From contig NC_089743.1 in NCBI RefSeq assembly GCF_040412425.1, positions 89,976,971-90,040,970 on the forward strand: 64,000 nt of DNA, given 5' to 3'. The position numbers were made by a program, and so were the translations under genes. The notes beneath the pieces were generated by a model. The model was not told where the DNA came from. It worked only from the letters and a program-made list of their open reading frames with translations, and searched no databases. The stretch comes from Macrobrachium rosenbergii (Eukaryota > Arthropoda > Malacostraca > Decapoda > Palaemonidae). Below, piece after piece: positions 49,840 through 62,593 of this stretch (positions are counted from its first letter, which is position 1; every line of letters begins with the position of its first letter).

Positions 49840-51025
49840 TATGACAAGGAAGTAATATCCGTCTCCTCTGCTGGCCAAGCAGTGAATTAAGCACCTAGTT
49901 GCTAGCCAATTGCTGTGGGTCGCATCTAGGGTGGAAAGAGGCAGATAGAGGCCAAGAGAAATAAAACTTCAGACGTGAATACGTATTGCCCCGTCAAAAA
50001 ATCTGTGCCATGAAAAACGGGAGGGCCGCAACGAGTTAAACCTTCCCCCACTGGGGTTAAATCAGTCAGAAGATGTTCTCTCTTGCATCAGATTCTCAAC
50101 AAATTTGCAAGACCTGAGGAACATCCTAAAAAGGACTTGTTACGTGAGAGGGAAAATCTTTCAGGTGCCTGCGACTGCACATCGACAACGAGCCGCCTTG
50201 CAAAACAAAACGAGCCATTTGCACTGACAAAATTCCTGAATTGGGGAAAATGGGGTAAACGCCTCGAATTTTGGCGGATGAGATCTGCCGTTTCTGGAAA
50301 GACCAGAATCCCTGTCAAAGTTGACGGAGATTGGCATTAAGGTGCAACCTAAAATCTGACATTCCTTGGACCTTATACATTCTGAGCTTGGTTAAGGTGG
50401 CCTACGAATGGCCTAAGGACAGTCATAAATTACCGCTCTTTAGGAGAAAAAATGGCATTTTCCGACAGAGAAACTGGGCGGTAATGACCAATAATTTGCC
50501 TCCAATTAGCACCGAGAAACGACTGGAAATTGACCAGGCTTTGACGATATTTTTTGCTACCCGTGGGATCCAAGATTCATCTTTTGTATTCTGGAAACCA
50601 GCCACAGGAAAAGCTATGTCAAACAAATAGATCTCCTGATGCTGTTTTGGGAAATGGTAAATCACATAAAATGAACAAAATAACATCTTAACTGCAGCAT
50701 CTTCCAGCAATAAAGAAAATGTGTGCTAACAAGAGCAGAACGAGTTTCTATTCGAGAGCAATTATAGAAATTCGGAGCAACACGAAAGCGGTAAGAATTT
50801 GCATCTGAAATGGTGCCTTTAAGATTCTAGAGCTATTTACTTTCAGACTTTTTCTTAAGTGTTTCATGTACTGTGCAGTAGTACACAGATGGTTTAAATG
50901 AAATAATAAAAAAAAAAAACACAGAAAACCGTAGGCTCTCCGCATAACAGAGACTCACCCGTTAGCTACATGAAGGCATAAAAATTAATTAGGGATTCTT
51001 CTCTTAGAGACATGATACATATATG

Positions 51026-51029
<4 letters not shown>
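49342..51029. other. Penelope 3' flank, (AAT)n tract and unassigned sequence
   Basis: (AAT)n lies at 49793-49839, just after a TCGAAACGACC / AATAAAA stretch that may be the element's 3' end. Two overlapping open frames (50083-50340, 85 residues; 50331-50630, 99 residues) show no recognisable domain and are not called genes. Confidence 0.4.

Positions 51030-51108
<79 letters not shown>
51030..51108. repeat. (AT)n microsatellite
   Basis: About 78 bp of AT repeat, with GT-rich sequence after it. Confidence 0.97.
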
Positions 51109-52078
51109 TGTATATGTGTGTGTGAGTGTGTGTGCTGCCACACACATAATTCAAAGGCTGAATCATGGGCGAACTCTGTGTTCAGAAAACTTTCACAGTA
51201 TTAATTATGTCTTATACCCACACAGAAGGTTTCTCTGCAGTGCACCTAACCACTAATGGAGCAGCTTAATGTGATTTTTGGCCAGAATCGTTCAGTTGAT
51301 GATACAAGCACGAAATTTGGCATGAATATACTCTGTGAGAAACAACGCTAGTCATCAAAAATTCCAATATGGCCCCAAGCACACCAAAAAGAGTCATAAA
51401 CCATAAAAACGCCGATCTCTGTCCATTTATTTCCAACTTTTGCTACTAAAAGGGCTACTAACGAAGGGAAAGCAAAGAGGATAAGCTCTTTCTGTCCATA
51501 CAATGTCCCAAAGGGTTGCAAACCCAGAGCCTATCTTGCACTCAAGTCAACGCTTTTTTTCCTGAGGCGGGGAGGGGGTGTTCTGCAGACAGCGATGGGG
51601 CGAAATTGGTAGGTTTTGGCACCAGAAAACCAGTTGCTTTGGGCAGCTGAAGCTCAGTATCAGAATAAAGACTATTCGTATATGAGAAGGAAAACTCTAA
51701 AATTAAGCTATGGTGGTAGAGCCAAGAGAGTGTCTGTCGCTCACTACCAGGGCACACTGGTGACGGACATTGCTGTGAAATTCAGCATGGGGGTTCAATA
51801 TCAGCTGAACTGCAAGTTTAGTATCCCAAATGCTATCTAATCAGCCCCAACGATATTAGATAGCCGCACCTAACTGACAGGATGTGCCAGCGCGGGAGAG
51901 CCGAACCTAGGATGCCGGGGGCTTTAACGTTATCCGGATGGTGTACAGATCGCGCGGGATTTAAATGATATTGGATGAACGATCAGGTTAGGTGTAGGGC
52001 AACAGATCGAATCTAACTGTATCCCATACATGAAAGTGAACAAAGGTGGTAAAAGGATAAACCCTCGGCCAGTTCTAC
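51109..52078. other. Unassigned sequence upstream of a CxxC open frame
   Basis: Contains a 74-residue plus frame (51616-51840) without recognised features. It may be the leader of the repetitive unit that carries the frame at 52079. Confidence 0.35.
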
Positions 52079-52531
52079 TTGAGTTCAAAGTATCTTATAA
52101 TGGATGCCAAGCCAAAAATGCAAACTGACTTGAGTAAATGTTGTCTTTGTCAAGAAGACAAAAGTGATGAAACACTAATTTCACCTCTAAGCTTATTTCA
52201 GAGGAAACAGAACTCTACTGGATATGTTAATCTTGCAAAGAATGTACTGTTGTTTCATGCTCTTATTGCTATGCCAATATTTGATCCAGCATGGTTAGAT
52301 GATGGAGAAGGTATGGAAACTACACTGATACGAAATAAAGCAAAATATCATAACAGTTGCAGACTTTTGTTGCAACCCATTTTGAGAAGGGAAAGGAACA
52401 GTTCAAAACTTTTATGGACAAAATGCAGACTGATAGTCATTAATTCTACCAGCCAATCAAGAAGAGCAAGACTGGTCCTTTCATTGCCTCAAGTTCCAGG
52501 TTTCCAGTTAGCCTCAGAACCTTACTCTTGA
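52079..52531 (+). CDS. Small CxxC-bearing protein of an unnamed repetitive family
   Basis: A 150-residue open frame. The first in-frame ATG is at 52100 (MDAKPKMQTDLSKC); a TTG-type start at 52079 is less likely. It carries CCLCQEDKSDETLISPLS, then GYVNLAKNVLLFHAL, WLDDGEGMETTLIRNKAKYH and NSCRLLL. This pattern (N-terminal CxxC, a D-x-G-x-G-x-E-T segment, then Y/W-H-x-x-C) is one I remember at the N-terminus of large uncharacterised proteins that occur in many copies in crustaceans, cnidarians and insects. No function is known to me. It stops after 150 residues where relatives run on, so it is probably a truncated copy. Confidence 0.5.
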   Translation: MSSKYLIMDAKPKMQTDLSKCCLCQEDKSDETLISPLSLFQRKQNSTGYVNLAKNVLLFHALIAMPIFDPAWLDDGEGMETTLIRNKAKYHNSCRLLLQPILRRERNSSKLLWTKCRLIVINSTSQSRRARLVLSLPQVPGFQLASEPYS

Positions 52532-54425
52532 CCACATTTACTCTCAACTTTTTCCCCCTAGAAAACAGTTTCAAACTCCTTTACTAGCCATTGTATTTTC
52601 TCTTCACAATTCACAACCAGTTCTGTATCAACGCCAAACATCCACATTCCATCCACAACCCATTTTCCTGTTCCTCAACTTTACATCTACGCCTATTTAT
52701 CTTTCTCTGAATTCTTGTCTCTCTCTGTCTACAAAATACAGATCTCAAACTCCCACACTCATACACACTTCTTCTTCTTCTTTTAACGTGCTATATATGC
52801 GTAAATACACAAGTGGTAAAAAAAAGAAAAATAGTGCTAATTACATATAGTACATAGGGTAAGAATGCATAGAAGTCTTTAACCCTTGGAACCGTTGTTC
52901 TTTGAAGGCATATCCAATCAGAGAAGCTCAAGGAACAACGCCAGAAGGCTGGTGTTGGAAATAAAGGGCTTTCATATCCAGGTCTCCATGAAATTACGAA
53001 TTAAATAGCCTTAGACGTTGGATGCGTGATCGAAGTAATTTGTCTCCGAACCATGACTAAACTATATAAAAGTGGAGCATTCACTTAATCTTCCACGAAC
53101 ACTGAAATTATCGTACATTGGGAGATGCCTGTTCCAATTTCCATTACCTTTAAAACCATTTCTAGATATATAGCTATAAAGGCTGAATACAATGTACGCA
53201 GTTATATGCACGAAAATAATAAACAAAAAGTAAAGCTTGAATAGGTTAACGCATGATTGAGACAAGATTTGACAGTACATATTATTAAAAGTAGAGACAA
53301 TTTCTTTCTTGCTATCCTTTTTATCATTCCTCATAATTCTACGACAGTTTCTTGCGGTTTCCCTGACACCGACGAGGCTATATACTAGATACTGTCAGGG
53401 CCAAGACAGGTAGACTGTGTGGTCTATGCTTATGGCGCAATCTTGCTGAAAAAGTTTAATTGCAATCGTATGTTTGATGACTCGATGAATTCTGGAGGCG
53501 CGAAATGGGCAGGCATTCGTGTCTAGTTTTAGTTTGATTCAATTTACGCTGTCGAGCGGGGCACTGGGGCATTTACGGCTTTAGGCAGTACAAAGAGGAA
53601 GTTGGAGAGGGTGGACAGCGAGGCAAAGAGATACAGAAAATAAAGGCGATGAAGTATAGAGGTCTAAAGGTGTAGGTGGGAGAAAACCCCACAGTCACAC
53701 TTAGAAGTAATAGTTTGATAAACTGGATAGCAAGAATGGAAAAAACGAAGTGGAAAATGGATGTTATGCAAGTCTAAAAAATGGGTGCAGCTAGGGCTGT
53801 ACCTTTCGTGGTGCCTACATTGCACCACGTTAGGTGCAATAAGGCCCTACCCTCTTACAAGGATGCATTTTGGTGTCTTCCATTACACTAACAGATAAAC
53901 AAGCCTCCGAGTTCAACGTAAGCTTTCGAAGGTGGAAATGAAATAGCTATTTTCCTTTTCCTTGTTGTGCAAATGTTATCCGTTTGATTCAGGACTTCAT
54001 TCTTGTCTATTCTTTTTTGTGTTTTTTTATGACTTCATGTCCTCTTTTCACTTTGTTTTGCTCTTTGCTTTTCTTCATTGTCCTTTCATCACGGAATTTC
54101 TAGAACTTGGCTTAGAGCTGAATGTGTGTCTGCCTCCGTTCTGCACACTTACTGTACATACAGTTAGTACTGTATGGTAATGAAAAAAATGCACGCAAAT
54201 TTTACCCTCACAATCGTCTGAGAATGTGACGGAAAAATGAGAAAGACTCATTTAAAACAAAATGAATTCCCAATTCCCAATTACACTTCATATGCAAAGA
54301 TATTTTAATTCCAACAATAAAACTACTTTTATTTTCTCCCATCCCTTTTCTAAACTCTTCCTCTGTTAAAAATATCCCGTGAATTGATAAAGGAGAAACA
54401 TCTGGAAATCCATTATAATATAATG
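52532..54425. other. No recognised feature
   Basis: Short chance frames only. A near-palindromic GGTGCCTACATTGCACC region at 53798-53850 is noted without interpretation. Confidence 0.45.
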
Positions 54426-54450
54426 TGAGAGAGAGAGAGAGAGAGAGAGA
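54426..54450. repeat. (GA)n microsatellite
   Basis: Short GA repeat. 54451-55540 shows no feature. Confidence 0.9.
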
Positions 54451-55540
54451 AGCTCGTAATCTAACACAGGAATGGCTCAAATCACCCACTCGCAAGGAGG
54501 TTGCCTACTTATATTCTAAAAAGCCCGTTTTCTAATTGCCGAGCAACAGGGGTGACTCATTAATCGCGCAAATGAAGATGACTCTGACCTTAGATGGCTA
54601 TCGCGGTTACTTAGCCAAAGTTTTACGACCCTTAGATGGACAGCCATCTTTTTTTCCAGTTACGAAGTAGAAAAGTGAGTAGCTATTCTTTCTCTGCGGC
54701 TGTCTCTCGCAAGGAATTTTCTTTGGCATAATGATTCACCTCCTAAAAAGTGTATTTTAAATAACTGGTTATTAGAAACAGAGAAAGTAAACGAAATGTA
54801 GCAACTGCAAAAAAAAAAGTAGTTTTAAAATGTACTGATTGCTGGTTAAAATACAAACTTTCTAAGGCAATATGCATCATTGCAAGAAATACATCTAAAT
54901 AAAATGGCATTTACTGATGAAAGGACAAGGACTTCCACTATACTCTCTTTCAAATATAGTTAGAAATTTGACTGATCTGATAACCCCTTTCCATTACATT
55001 ATATGAAAAATTCCTAGGTGTATTTGAGTTTCACATACGCTTACTAATAAGTATGTGATGCCATGGGGAATAATTACCTCGAACACGAAACGCAAAAGTG
55101 AAAAGGGACGAGTTATTGCGGTTTTGGTTACAAGTTCCCGATGGTATCGCCCAAGTCACATCCACTACCGCTGAACCAAAGACCTGATTGCGGACATAAG
55201 ACCTGGAAGACTTGGCCTTTATAACGACGTCTGTGCAATAGTTTCTTGGTTAACTGTCTTCCAATTCAAAACCATTGATTTAGGATAAATTTGTCAGTCA
55301 GTGTTTTTATTCGTTCATGTACTGCCCTCAATCAATAAATATAAAAAAACGAGACAACGATACTGCCCTTTGTTGCGTTGCTTTTTTGATTGTCAGTCAA
55401 ACAAATGGATGGAAAAAATGCTTAGTTGTTGTTAATGGAAGTAGTGACAAAAAAAAAGAATTGAATCGGTAAATCATGTTATTATTTTACTGGTACTTTC
55501 TGCAATGCAGAGGCAATGTCCTCATACCCAAACCCCCATA

Positions 55541-55558
55541 TATATATATGTATATATG

Positions 55559-55622
<64 letters not shown>
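55541..55622. repeat. (AT)n microsatellite
   Basis: About 80 bp of AT repeat with a few interruptions; 55623-56199 shows nothing recognised. Confidence 0.95.
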
Positions 55623-55624
<2 letters not shown>

Positions 55625-56199
55625 TTTTATGAGTTAATGAATAACCTGACTGCAAAGAGCCCTTGTTAAGTAGGCTATAAACAAGATAAACATGTTGCCT
55701 CCATCTTACGGAAGTCATAACGCAGAGCGTTTCCATTTGCGTCAGAATGATGAGGCGAATTTGAAAATTACGAAAGAATTTGAACATTCCACGGAATTTT
55801 CATGGAATGTTCAATATCAGCGGGAATGATTCTTCATTTCAGAAGTTCGAATTCTCTCTGGTAATGAACGGGAATTTAGGCAAATGAAATAAAGTTTGGT
55901 TATTCGTCTTGCTCTAGTTATGTGCCTATCTTCTGGGTGTGAATAAAATTCCAATTGATTGACCCCCAAAAAATAGAGAAGTACAAAATGAGTACTAATA
56001 TATAATTTGGCTCTGTAATTACGCTTTCCACTGCAGAACAATTTTGCTAAAATGTCACAGAATTACATCTTGCATTCTGGCGATGAAAAATAGATAGTAT
56101 TTGCTGCACTGAAGTGGTCATGAAACAAAAAAATATTACTCTTATTAGTATTATTGTTGAAGGGCGGCTGTCGATTTTTAGGCAGCGTTGGTGTTACTC

Positions 56200-56660
56200 A
56201 CGCCCCGGAATGCTTGATCCACCATCTTTCTTGGCGTTTGAGGCATTGTCAAACGTAGGTCTAGCTAAGTCCTGTTTTATATGGTCCCTGGTGATCTGGG
56301 TAGGAGGATCGATTCCTGCGTTGTTTAGGGAAGTTTTATGTTACATCAGGAGCACCTTTAGTAGCCATCGGCACCTCAGGTCCGGGGACTTTCCGATTAT
56401 TCAGTAGTCTTTGCCATTTTGTCTCTCCCGGTGTCGATTCGGTGACGCTTGTGGTTCTTTATAGCCCCTTCCTGAGCGTGACAGGAGATCCTCTTAGCTA
56501 ACTTCATTGTAGTCATACCCACACATGAAAAAGAACTTTCACGGTCAGGGCATTTAAATAGGTACACTATATTTTCTTCACGGGATCCCTCGATGGTGGG
56601 GCTGGACTGTTCTTCATAATAAGGTTTTTGGGAAGGCTATTTTTTGGTAATATATCGCAA
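56200..56660 (-). pseudogene. Second Penelope-like GIY-YIG fragment, different type
   Basis: On the minus strand (56640 down to about 56392) it reads QSSPTIEGSREENIVYLFKC, PDRESSFSCVGMTTMKLAKR and ISCHAQEGAIKNH. This is the CxxC-free relative of the GIY-YIG domain, in which the YIG position is followed by MTTTKL/R and a HxxxGAIKxH segment. Stops appear after KMAKTTE (56395) and the text downstream is scrambled by frame changes. It belongs to a different Penelope lineage from 48965-49341. Confidence 0.75.
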
Positions 56661-56786
56661 GACAGATATCAAGGGCCCATCCTTGCCTTGTAGTAGAACT
56701 TGACAGTACTCTCAGGGGTGGGTGGCGGCTGCTCACCGTTTTTGCACCAGCGATTCGATGCATTCCGTATTTCCTAGTTGACTTGC

Positions 56787-56851
<65 letters not shown>

Positions 56852-57412
56852 TTGCAACAGATCCTATTGAAAGAAATCGCTGCTTCAGCTGCATTGATCT
56901 CGCTTGTATACAGTCTTCTCTATTTTCCTTATAAGAGTTATTATTAACAAAAAATAAAATGCGTATTAAACTATGGGCAGCTCTCCTACTAGTCTCAGGA
57001 AACTGATTTTATTAGAAAATATAACAATGTTGATATTTGAATTTATGCTTCGTGCAAAAAGTTCTATGAATACCATTAAAAAAACAGAATTAAATGACAA
57101 CCAAGAGATACAATAAAATCAAAAGCGTTCTGCACAACTGACTTCAAGATCCCAACGAACTTTCTTCTACTGAAATTCACGAGAGATCTGAAAAATCCGA
57201 GCACCCTCGTGTCAGTATTGCGCTCGTAACGACGACATACCTCAGACATTCGCGTTTCTCAACCGCGTTCCGTGATTTTTCCTCGTCTCTATTCTGGAAC
57301 GCTTCCTTGGCCGTAGCCTAGCTGACTTGAAAACAGATCAGCATTAAATTTTTTATTTGTATTTTAGCCTGAACTTCCAATGACTATGTAAAATTCTTAT
57401 TTTGAATTTATT
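56661..57412. other. No gene seen; (TTA)n tract
   Basis: (TTA)n at 56787-56851. Otherwise unassigned. Confidence 0.5.
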
Positions 57413-57668
57413 TGTTTATATTTGTTCTGTCGTCACATGGCTTTTGAGAGTACGAGGTTTAGTTATTTGTATGTGTTTCCCTAAAATTCTTAGTTTAAAT
57501 TTAAATTTATTTGTTTATTGGTTCTGTCGTCACATAGCTTTTGAGAATGCCAGGTTTAGATATTTGTTGTGTTTCCCTAAAATTCTTAGTTTAAATTTAT
57601 TTGTTTATTGGTTCTGTCGTCACATAGCTTTTGAGAATGCCAGGTTTAGATATTTGTTGTGTTTCCCC
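57413..57668. repeat. 90-97-bp tandem repeat, three units
   Basis: TTCTGTCGTCACAT recurs at 57425, 57522 and 57612. Units 2 and 3 are almost identical; unit 1 is more diverged and 7 bp longer. The 94-residue frame through it is repetitive (FCRHIAFENARFRYLLCFP twice) and not considered a gene. Confidence 0.92.
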
Positions 57669-58479
57669 TGTAGAAATTTATATTAATCATTATTAATGTT
57701 GTGTTTCAGTCCGTTTCTCTCTTTTATTTGTTATGTCTTCACATTTCTTCCATACGATCAGAAAATTCCTTACCGAAATACTTCTTGTCACCTCCTTTTT
57801 AGAAATCATACCATTCTGGAATGTCAGTTATCATAATAAAAGTATCTTAATAGTATGATGTTTTCTTTATGGACAGAAGAGAAGTCTTCCTAGAGTGACC
57901 AAAGAATGTAAATAAAGAGATCGATTTCACTGAAAAGGATAGCGAGGGGCATAAACAAAAAATTGGTTGGAAGAAGTGCTGGAAAGTGACAACAATCAAG
58001 ACAATGTCTGATATTTTATATCCGCAAAACGAAGACTGAGAAACTAAACAAAAAAAAGATAGAATGAATATTGTCACAATAACAATGTAAAATTAACTAA
58101 GCACTGGCTCTTCACCTCAAAATGGAAACATGTTGATAAAGTGTAAGCGACTTTCAATATGACCAAAATCATTATCAGTCCTGGAAGTAAATGGGACGGT
58201 TCAGTGACACTGATCATAGTCTGTGATTACATGGATCACTCGTTTTGAACGGGTTCCACTATTTTCTTAGCAGCCCCCCCCCCCCCCAACAACCCCCGCC
58301 TCTATCTCTCTGCATATGTGCCTTTCTGCCACGTCTCCTGTTATTTCAAATAGATTTCAGTGTTCATAGTCTGAACTTTCCCCTGAAATACTGTTTGGAA
58401 GAGCGGATGAAATTCTTGAATGAGCTCCGTTTAAAATATGCTTAATGTTTCCTTGCGTTGTTTTGTACAATATTTCATG

Positions 58480-58482
<3 letters not shown>
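57669..58482. other. No recognised feature
   Basis: A 17-C run lies near 58272-58287; no gene. Confidence 0.5.

Positions 58483-58546
<64 letters not shown>
58483..58546. repeat. (AT)n microsatellite
   Basis: About 63 bp of AT repeat. Confidence 0.97.
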
Positions 58547-58548
<2 letters not shown>

Positions 58549-58706
58549 TATATATGTGTGTATAATTGTAATTACTACAAAAACTACGAAATACCACTAC
58601 TACGGAAGAAAGGGTTTCTTAATTTATTTCCCCTGATTTTAAAGGTCGTAGTGAATAAGCACAATTGTTGATTGTGAAGAGGTCACGGACAGTAATTATG
58701 AAACTT

Positions 58707-58717
<11 letters not shown>

Positions 58718-58737
<20 letters not shown>

Positions 58738-58741
58738 CTGT

Positions 58742-58818
<77 letters not shown>
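58718..58818. repeat. (AT)n microsatellite
   Basis: About 100 bp of AT repeat with one CTGTATAC interruption. Confidence 0.96.
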
Positions 58819-58824
<6 letters not shown>

Positions 58825-59089
58825 ATTTATAATCAAGTTAAAATTGGGAAAAATGATCATACATTGCAATGTGTGTACTCTTGTGTCTCACGAGTTCTTT
58901 CCTATTATCCCTTTTCTGGGAAATATCAAATTTCTGGATGACTTAAGATTCAGATTTTCCAGTTTTTTTTTCCAAAGAATCGTGGGGCTTTAAATTACTG
59001 ATAAGATCTCCCGTATCGTTTGCATTTTTAAGTTCTTTATTTCTCAGGAAAAGGGTCGAAACCCAAGTAACAATTAGGCAAAATAAATC

Positions 59090-59093
<4 letters not shown>

Positions 59094-59142
<49 letters not shown>
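59094..59142. repeat. (GA)n microsatellite
   Basis: About 48 bp of pure GA, 107 bp before the large inverted repeat. Confidence 0.97.
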
Positions 59143-59146
<4 letters not shown>

Positions 59147-59249
59147 TGTCGAAATACTGCAAGTCGAAGTCTTTGTTTTTCTACGTTCACAACTAGCTAT
59201 GTTATTATAGACAACACTCTTAAATTAGCACGGATTAAACAATGAAACT

Positions 59250-60570
59250 CTAGTATCATGTATTAACGTAATTACATTTACTTTTGCTTTTTGGTAGTTC
59301 TCAGCCTTGTTACTGCTGGTCGAGTAGAACTTAGCGTAAGAATATTAGTTATAAAGGTTTTAATTTTAAGCTTTGCTTTTGTCTGCTGATCGTCAAGTTA
59401 AACCTCCTCCCCGCTCGTTATATGTTTGTAAGTGCCTCATTAACGCTTGTTTTTTTTTTCTGTGTTTATTTTTCGAGTGGCTGGTGAAAAGAGACCAGCG
59501 TTTGACATTGGAGGAGCGCGGCTCTTCGACAGATAGTTCGGGCCTTTTGATTCTCCCTGACGGATATGCTGCTGGCGCTTTTGGAATATTGAATATTCGT
59601 CCTGTTAATGGATGGTTATAGGAGCTGTTTCTCGCAGGTACACTTCGGTCACCTGCGACGTTGTGTATACTGTATTTTGCCGTATGGGAGCTGCTGCCCT
59701 TCGCAGGTGTATATTAGTCACTTGCGACTGAGTATCTGGTTGCGTCGCAGTTGACTTAGTCACCTGCGACTTCGTCGCTGCCACCTTAGTGGGAAAGGTT
59801 TCCTAAGGTGGTAAAGTGCAGTCGTTTATCTCCTGCACTTACGGAGACGTTAAGCAGCTGGCATTGTGTTTACCAGGACGGCCGTTTTTGCTGCAGCAGT
59901 GGGAGCATTCAGGCTCATAAGGAGGACTGTAGGGAGACAGATATCAGGTAGGGATTTGCCCTTATTTTATTAACAAGGACGTCTCCGACTTGTCCTTCAC
60001 CTGTAGTTACCTGTATCTGAGTCTTCCCTTGATAGCAGTCCTGGTGCATGGGATCACGGCCTTCATTAAGGCAAGACATTTAATGCCATTTGTTTACTTT
60101 TTTTTTTTAATTTAATTTTTTGGTGAATTAATATATCTTTTATATGTATATTGTAAAAGAGTTTTTGGCAGTCTTTTGTTGCACCTTGGTATTGGTTTTG
60201 TTCATCTTTAGGTTTAAAAGCTTAGTTTATAAATCCTAGGTAGGAGATTTAAGTTTTCTCCTTTTATCCTTTGCCTTCTTTCGTATTCTTATAGGCATAG
60301 GTATTAGTATTTTTCTGGCCAGTTATTGCTTTGGGCATCATTTTTGCCCCTGTGTACAGATGTTTATATCGTTCTTAGTTTTTCTTTGTAGGGCTTAGTT
60401 TTAGTGGTTAGGAATCCCACGGGATTTACGAGGTTCAGTATATCCTCCCGCAGTCACAAGGTTGGCATTTTGTTTGTTAAGGTTGTTTTCTTGTTGCCAT
60501 TTTGTTTGTAATAAATATTGTAATAGTTGATCCTTTCCCCTGTGTTTTCATGTTTTGCCACTGACTAAAG
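59250..60570 (+). repeat. Left arm of a 2.66-kb inverted repeat
   Basis: 1321 bp whose reverse complement is found at 60602-61905 at high identity, with scattered substitutions (for example CACTTACGG against CACTCACGG, and TGCATGGGA against TGCTTGGGA) and small indels. It contains repeated TCACCTGCGAC / GTCGCAGGTGA motifs (59645-59775). An 82-residue frame at 59373-59621 occurs in both arms, with no recognised domain. Confidence 0.95.
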
Positions 60571-60601
60571 ATTTTGTGTTGTACCAGGTAAAACAGCAAA
60601 A

Positions 60602-61905
60602 CTTAGTCAGTGGAAACGAAAACACAGGGGAAAACTCTACAATATTTATTACAAACAAAATGGCAACAAGAAAACAACCTTAAGCCAACCTTGTGACTGC
60701 GGAGGATATACTGAACCTCGTAAATCCCGTGGGATTCCTAACCACTAAAACTAAGCCCTACAAAGAAAAACTAAGAACGATATAAACATCTGTACACAGG
60801 GGCAAAAATGATGCCCAAAGCAATAACTGGCCAGAAAAATACTAATACCTATGCCTATAAGAATACGAAAGAAGGCAAAGGATAAAAGGGAGAAAACTTA
60901 AATCTCCTACCTAGGATTTATAAACTAAGCTTAAACCTAAAGATGAACAAAACCAATACCAAGGTGCAACAAAAAGACTGCCAAAAAAACTCTTTACAAT
61001 ATACATATAAAAGATATATTAATTCACCAAAAAAATTAAATTAAAAAAAAAAAACAAGTAAACAAATGGCATTAAATGTCTTGCCTTAATGAAGGCCGTG
61101 ATCCCAAGCACCAGGACTGCTATCAAGGGAAGACTCAGATACAGGTAACCACAGGTGAAGGACAAGTCGGAGACGTCCTTGTTAATAAAATAAGGGCAAA
61201 TCCCTACCTGATATCTGTCTCCCTACAGTCCTCCTTACGAGCCTGAATGCTCCCACTGCTGCAGCAAAAACGGCCGTCCTGGTAAACACAATGCCAGCTG
61301 CTTAACGTCTCCGTGAGTGCAGGAGATAAACGACTGCACTTACCACCTTAGGAAACTTTTCCCACTAAGGTGGCAGCGCGACGAAGTCGCAGGTGACTAA
61401 GTCAACTGCGACGCAACCAGGATACTCAGTCGCAAGTGCCTAATATACACCTGCGAAGGGTAGCTCCCATACGGCAAAATACAGAATACACAACGTCGCA
61501 GGTGACCGAAGTGTACCTGCGAGAAGCAGCTCCTATAACCATCCATTAACAGGACGAATATTCAATATTCCAAAAGCGCCAGCAGCATATCCGTCAGGGA
61601 GAATCAAAAGGCCCGAACTGTCTGTCGAAGAGCCGCGCTCCTCCAATGTCGAACGCTGGTCTCTTTTCACCAGCCACTCGAAAAATAAACACAGAAAAAA
61701 AAAAACAAGCGTTAATGAGGCACTTACAAACATATAACGAGCGGGGAGGAGGTTTAACTTGACGATCAGCAGACAAAAGCAAAGCTTAAAATTAAAACCT
61801 TTATAACTAATATTCTTACGCTAAGTTCTACTCGACCAGCAGTAACAAGGCTGAGAACTACCAAAAAGCAAAAGTAAATATAATTACGTTAATACATGAT
61901 ACTAG
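60602..61905 (-). repeat. Right arm of the 2.66-kb inverted repeat
   Basis: 1304 bp, inverted copy of the left arm, separated from it by a 31-bp spacer (60571-60601). The outer ends are CTAGTATCATG at 59250 and CATGATACTAG ending at 61905. No target-site duplication is visible outside them. Confidence 0.95.
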
Positions 61906-62593
61906 TTAAACAAACCTATGGGGGTAGATCCGACTCTTTACCTTTCTATTTATGTATGTTTTTTGTCGAACACAAAAAATTTACTCCTTGATCGAACCTG
62001 ACCAGTTTGCTAGGAATTGGTTTCTTCCAACTGTTAACTAATTCATTAAAAGCTGTTGGATCACTTCCTAAGCAGCCGATTGAAGGGGTTCTGTGGTTAG
62101 TTTCAGTCCGGAGAAAAAATTTTCTGCACTTTTAAGTTCTCTAAAGTACCCAAATAAATTAAATTTGTCATAAATATGTGCTTAATCCCCTGTTGCTGAG
62201 ATTAAACTACATTCTATTGAGACTTTTCAGTAATCACTGATACGCAAAACCTGAATCTCTTCCGCCGTTCTAATTTAACCACAACCTTCAGTGATGAAGC
62301 AAATGAAAAAGTATTTGTTCCGATGTCTTTTTGAAAGTATAAAGCGTTCTTATAATGTTTTTTAACATGTCTTACTCACATTGGTTAATTACAACATGGG
62401 TTCTAACAGTTTTGCCCGGTGCTATAGTTAAGGCCATTTACCACAATATCTGTAATATCTAGCCTGTAATGAAGGCAACATCAATATATCAGAAAAATCC
62501 TGTTTGGGTACATACAAAAATCAAGTGCATTTCGTTGTAAAAGCCAAAAGCGAAAGATCAGAGGAACAATGGCAATATACTTTGCATTCACGT
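61906..62593. other. No recognised feature
   Basis: AT-rich sequence without coding signal. Confidence 0.5.

Noticed and set aside
57402..57686. 94-residue plus-strand protein with internal repeats
   Set aside because: It is the translation of the 90-97-bp tandem repeat; the three units do not stay in one frame consistently.
59373..59621. 82-residue protein present in both arms of the inverted repeat
   Set aside because: Duplication of the arm explains its presence twice. The composition is unremarkable and no domain is recognised.
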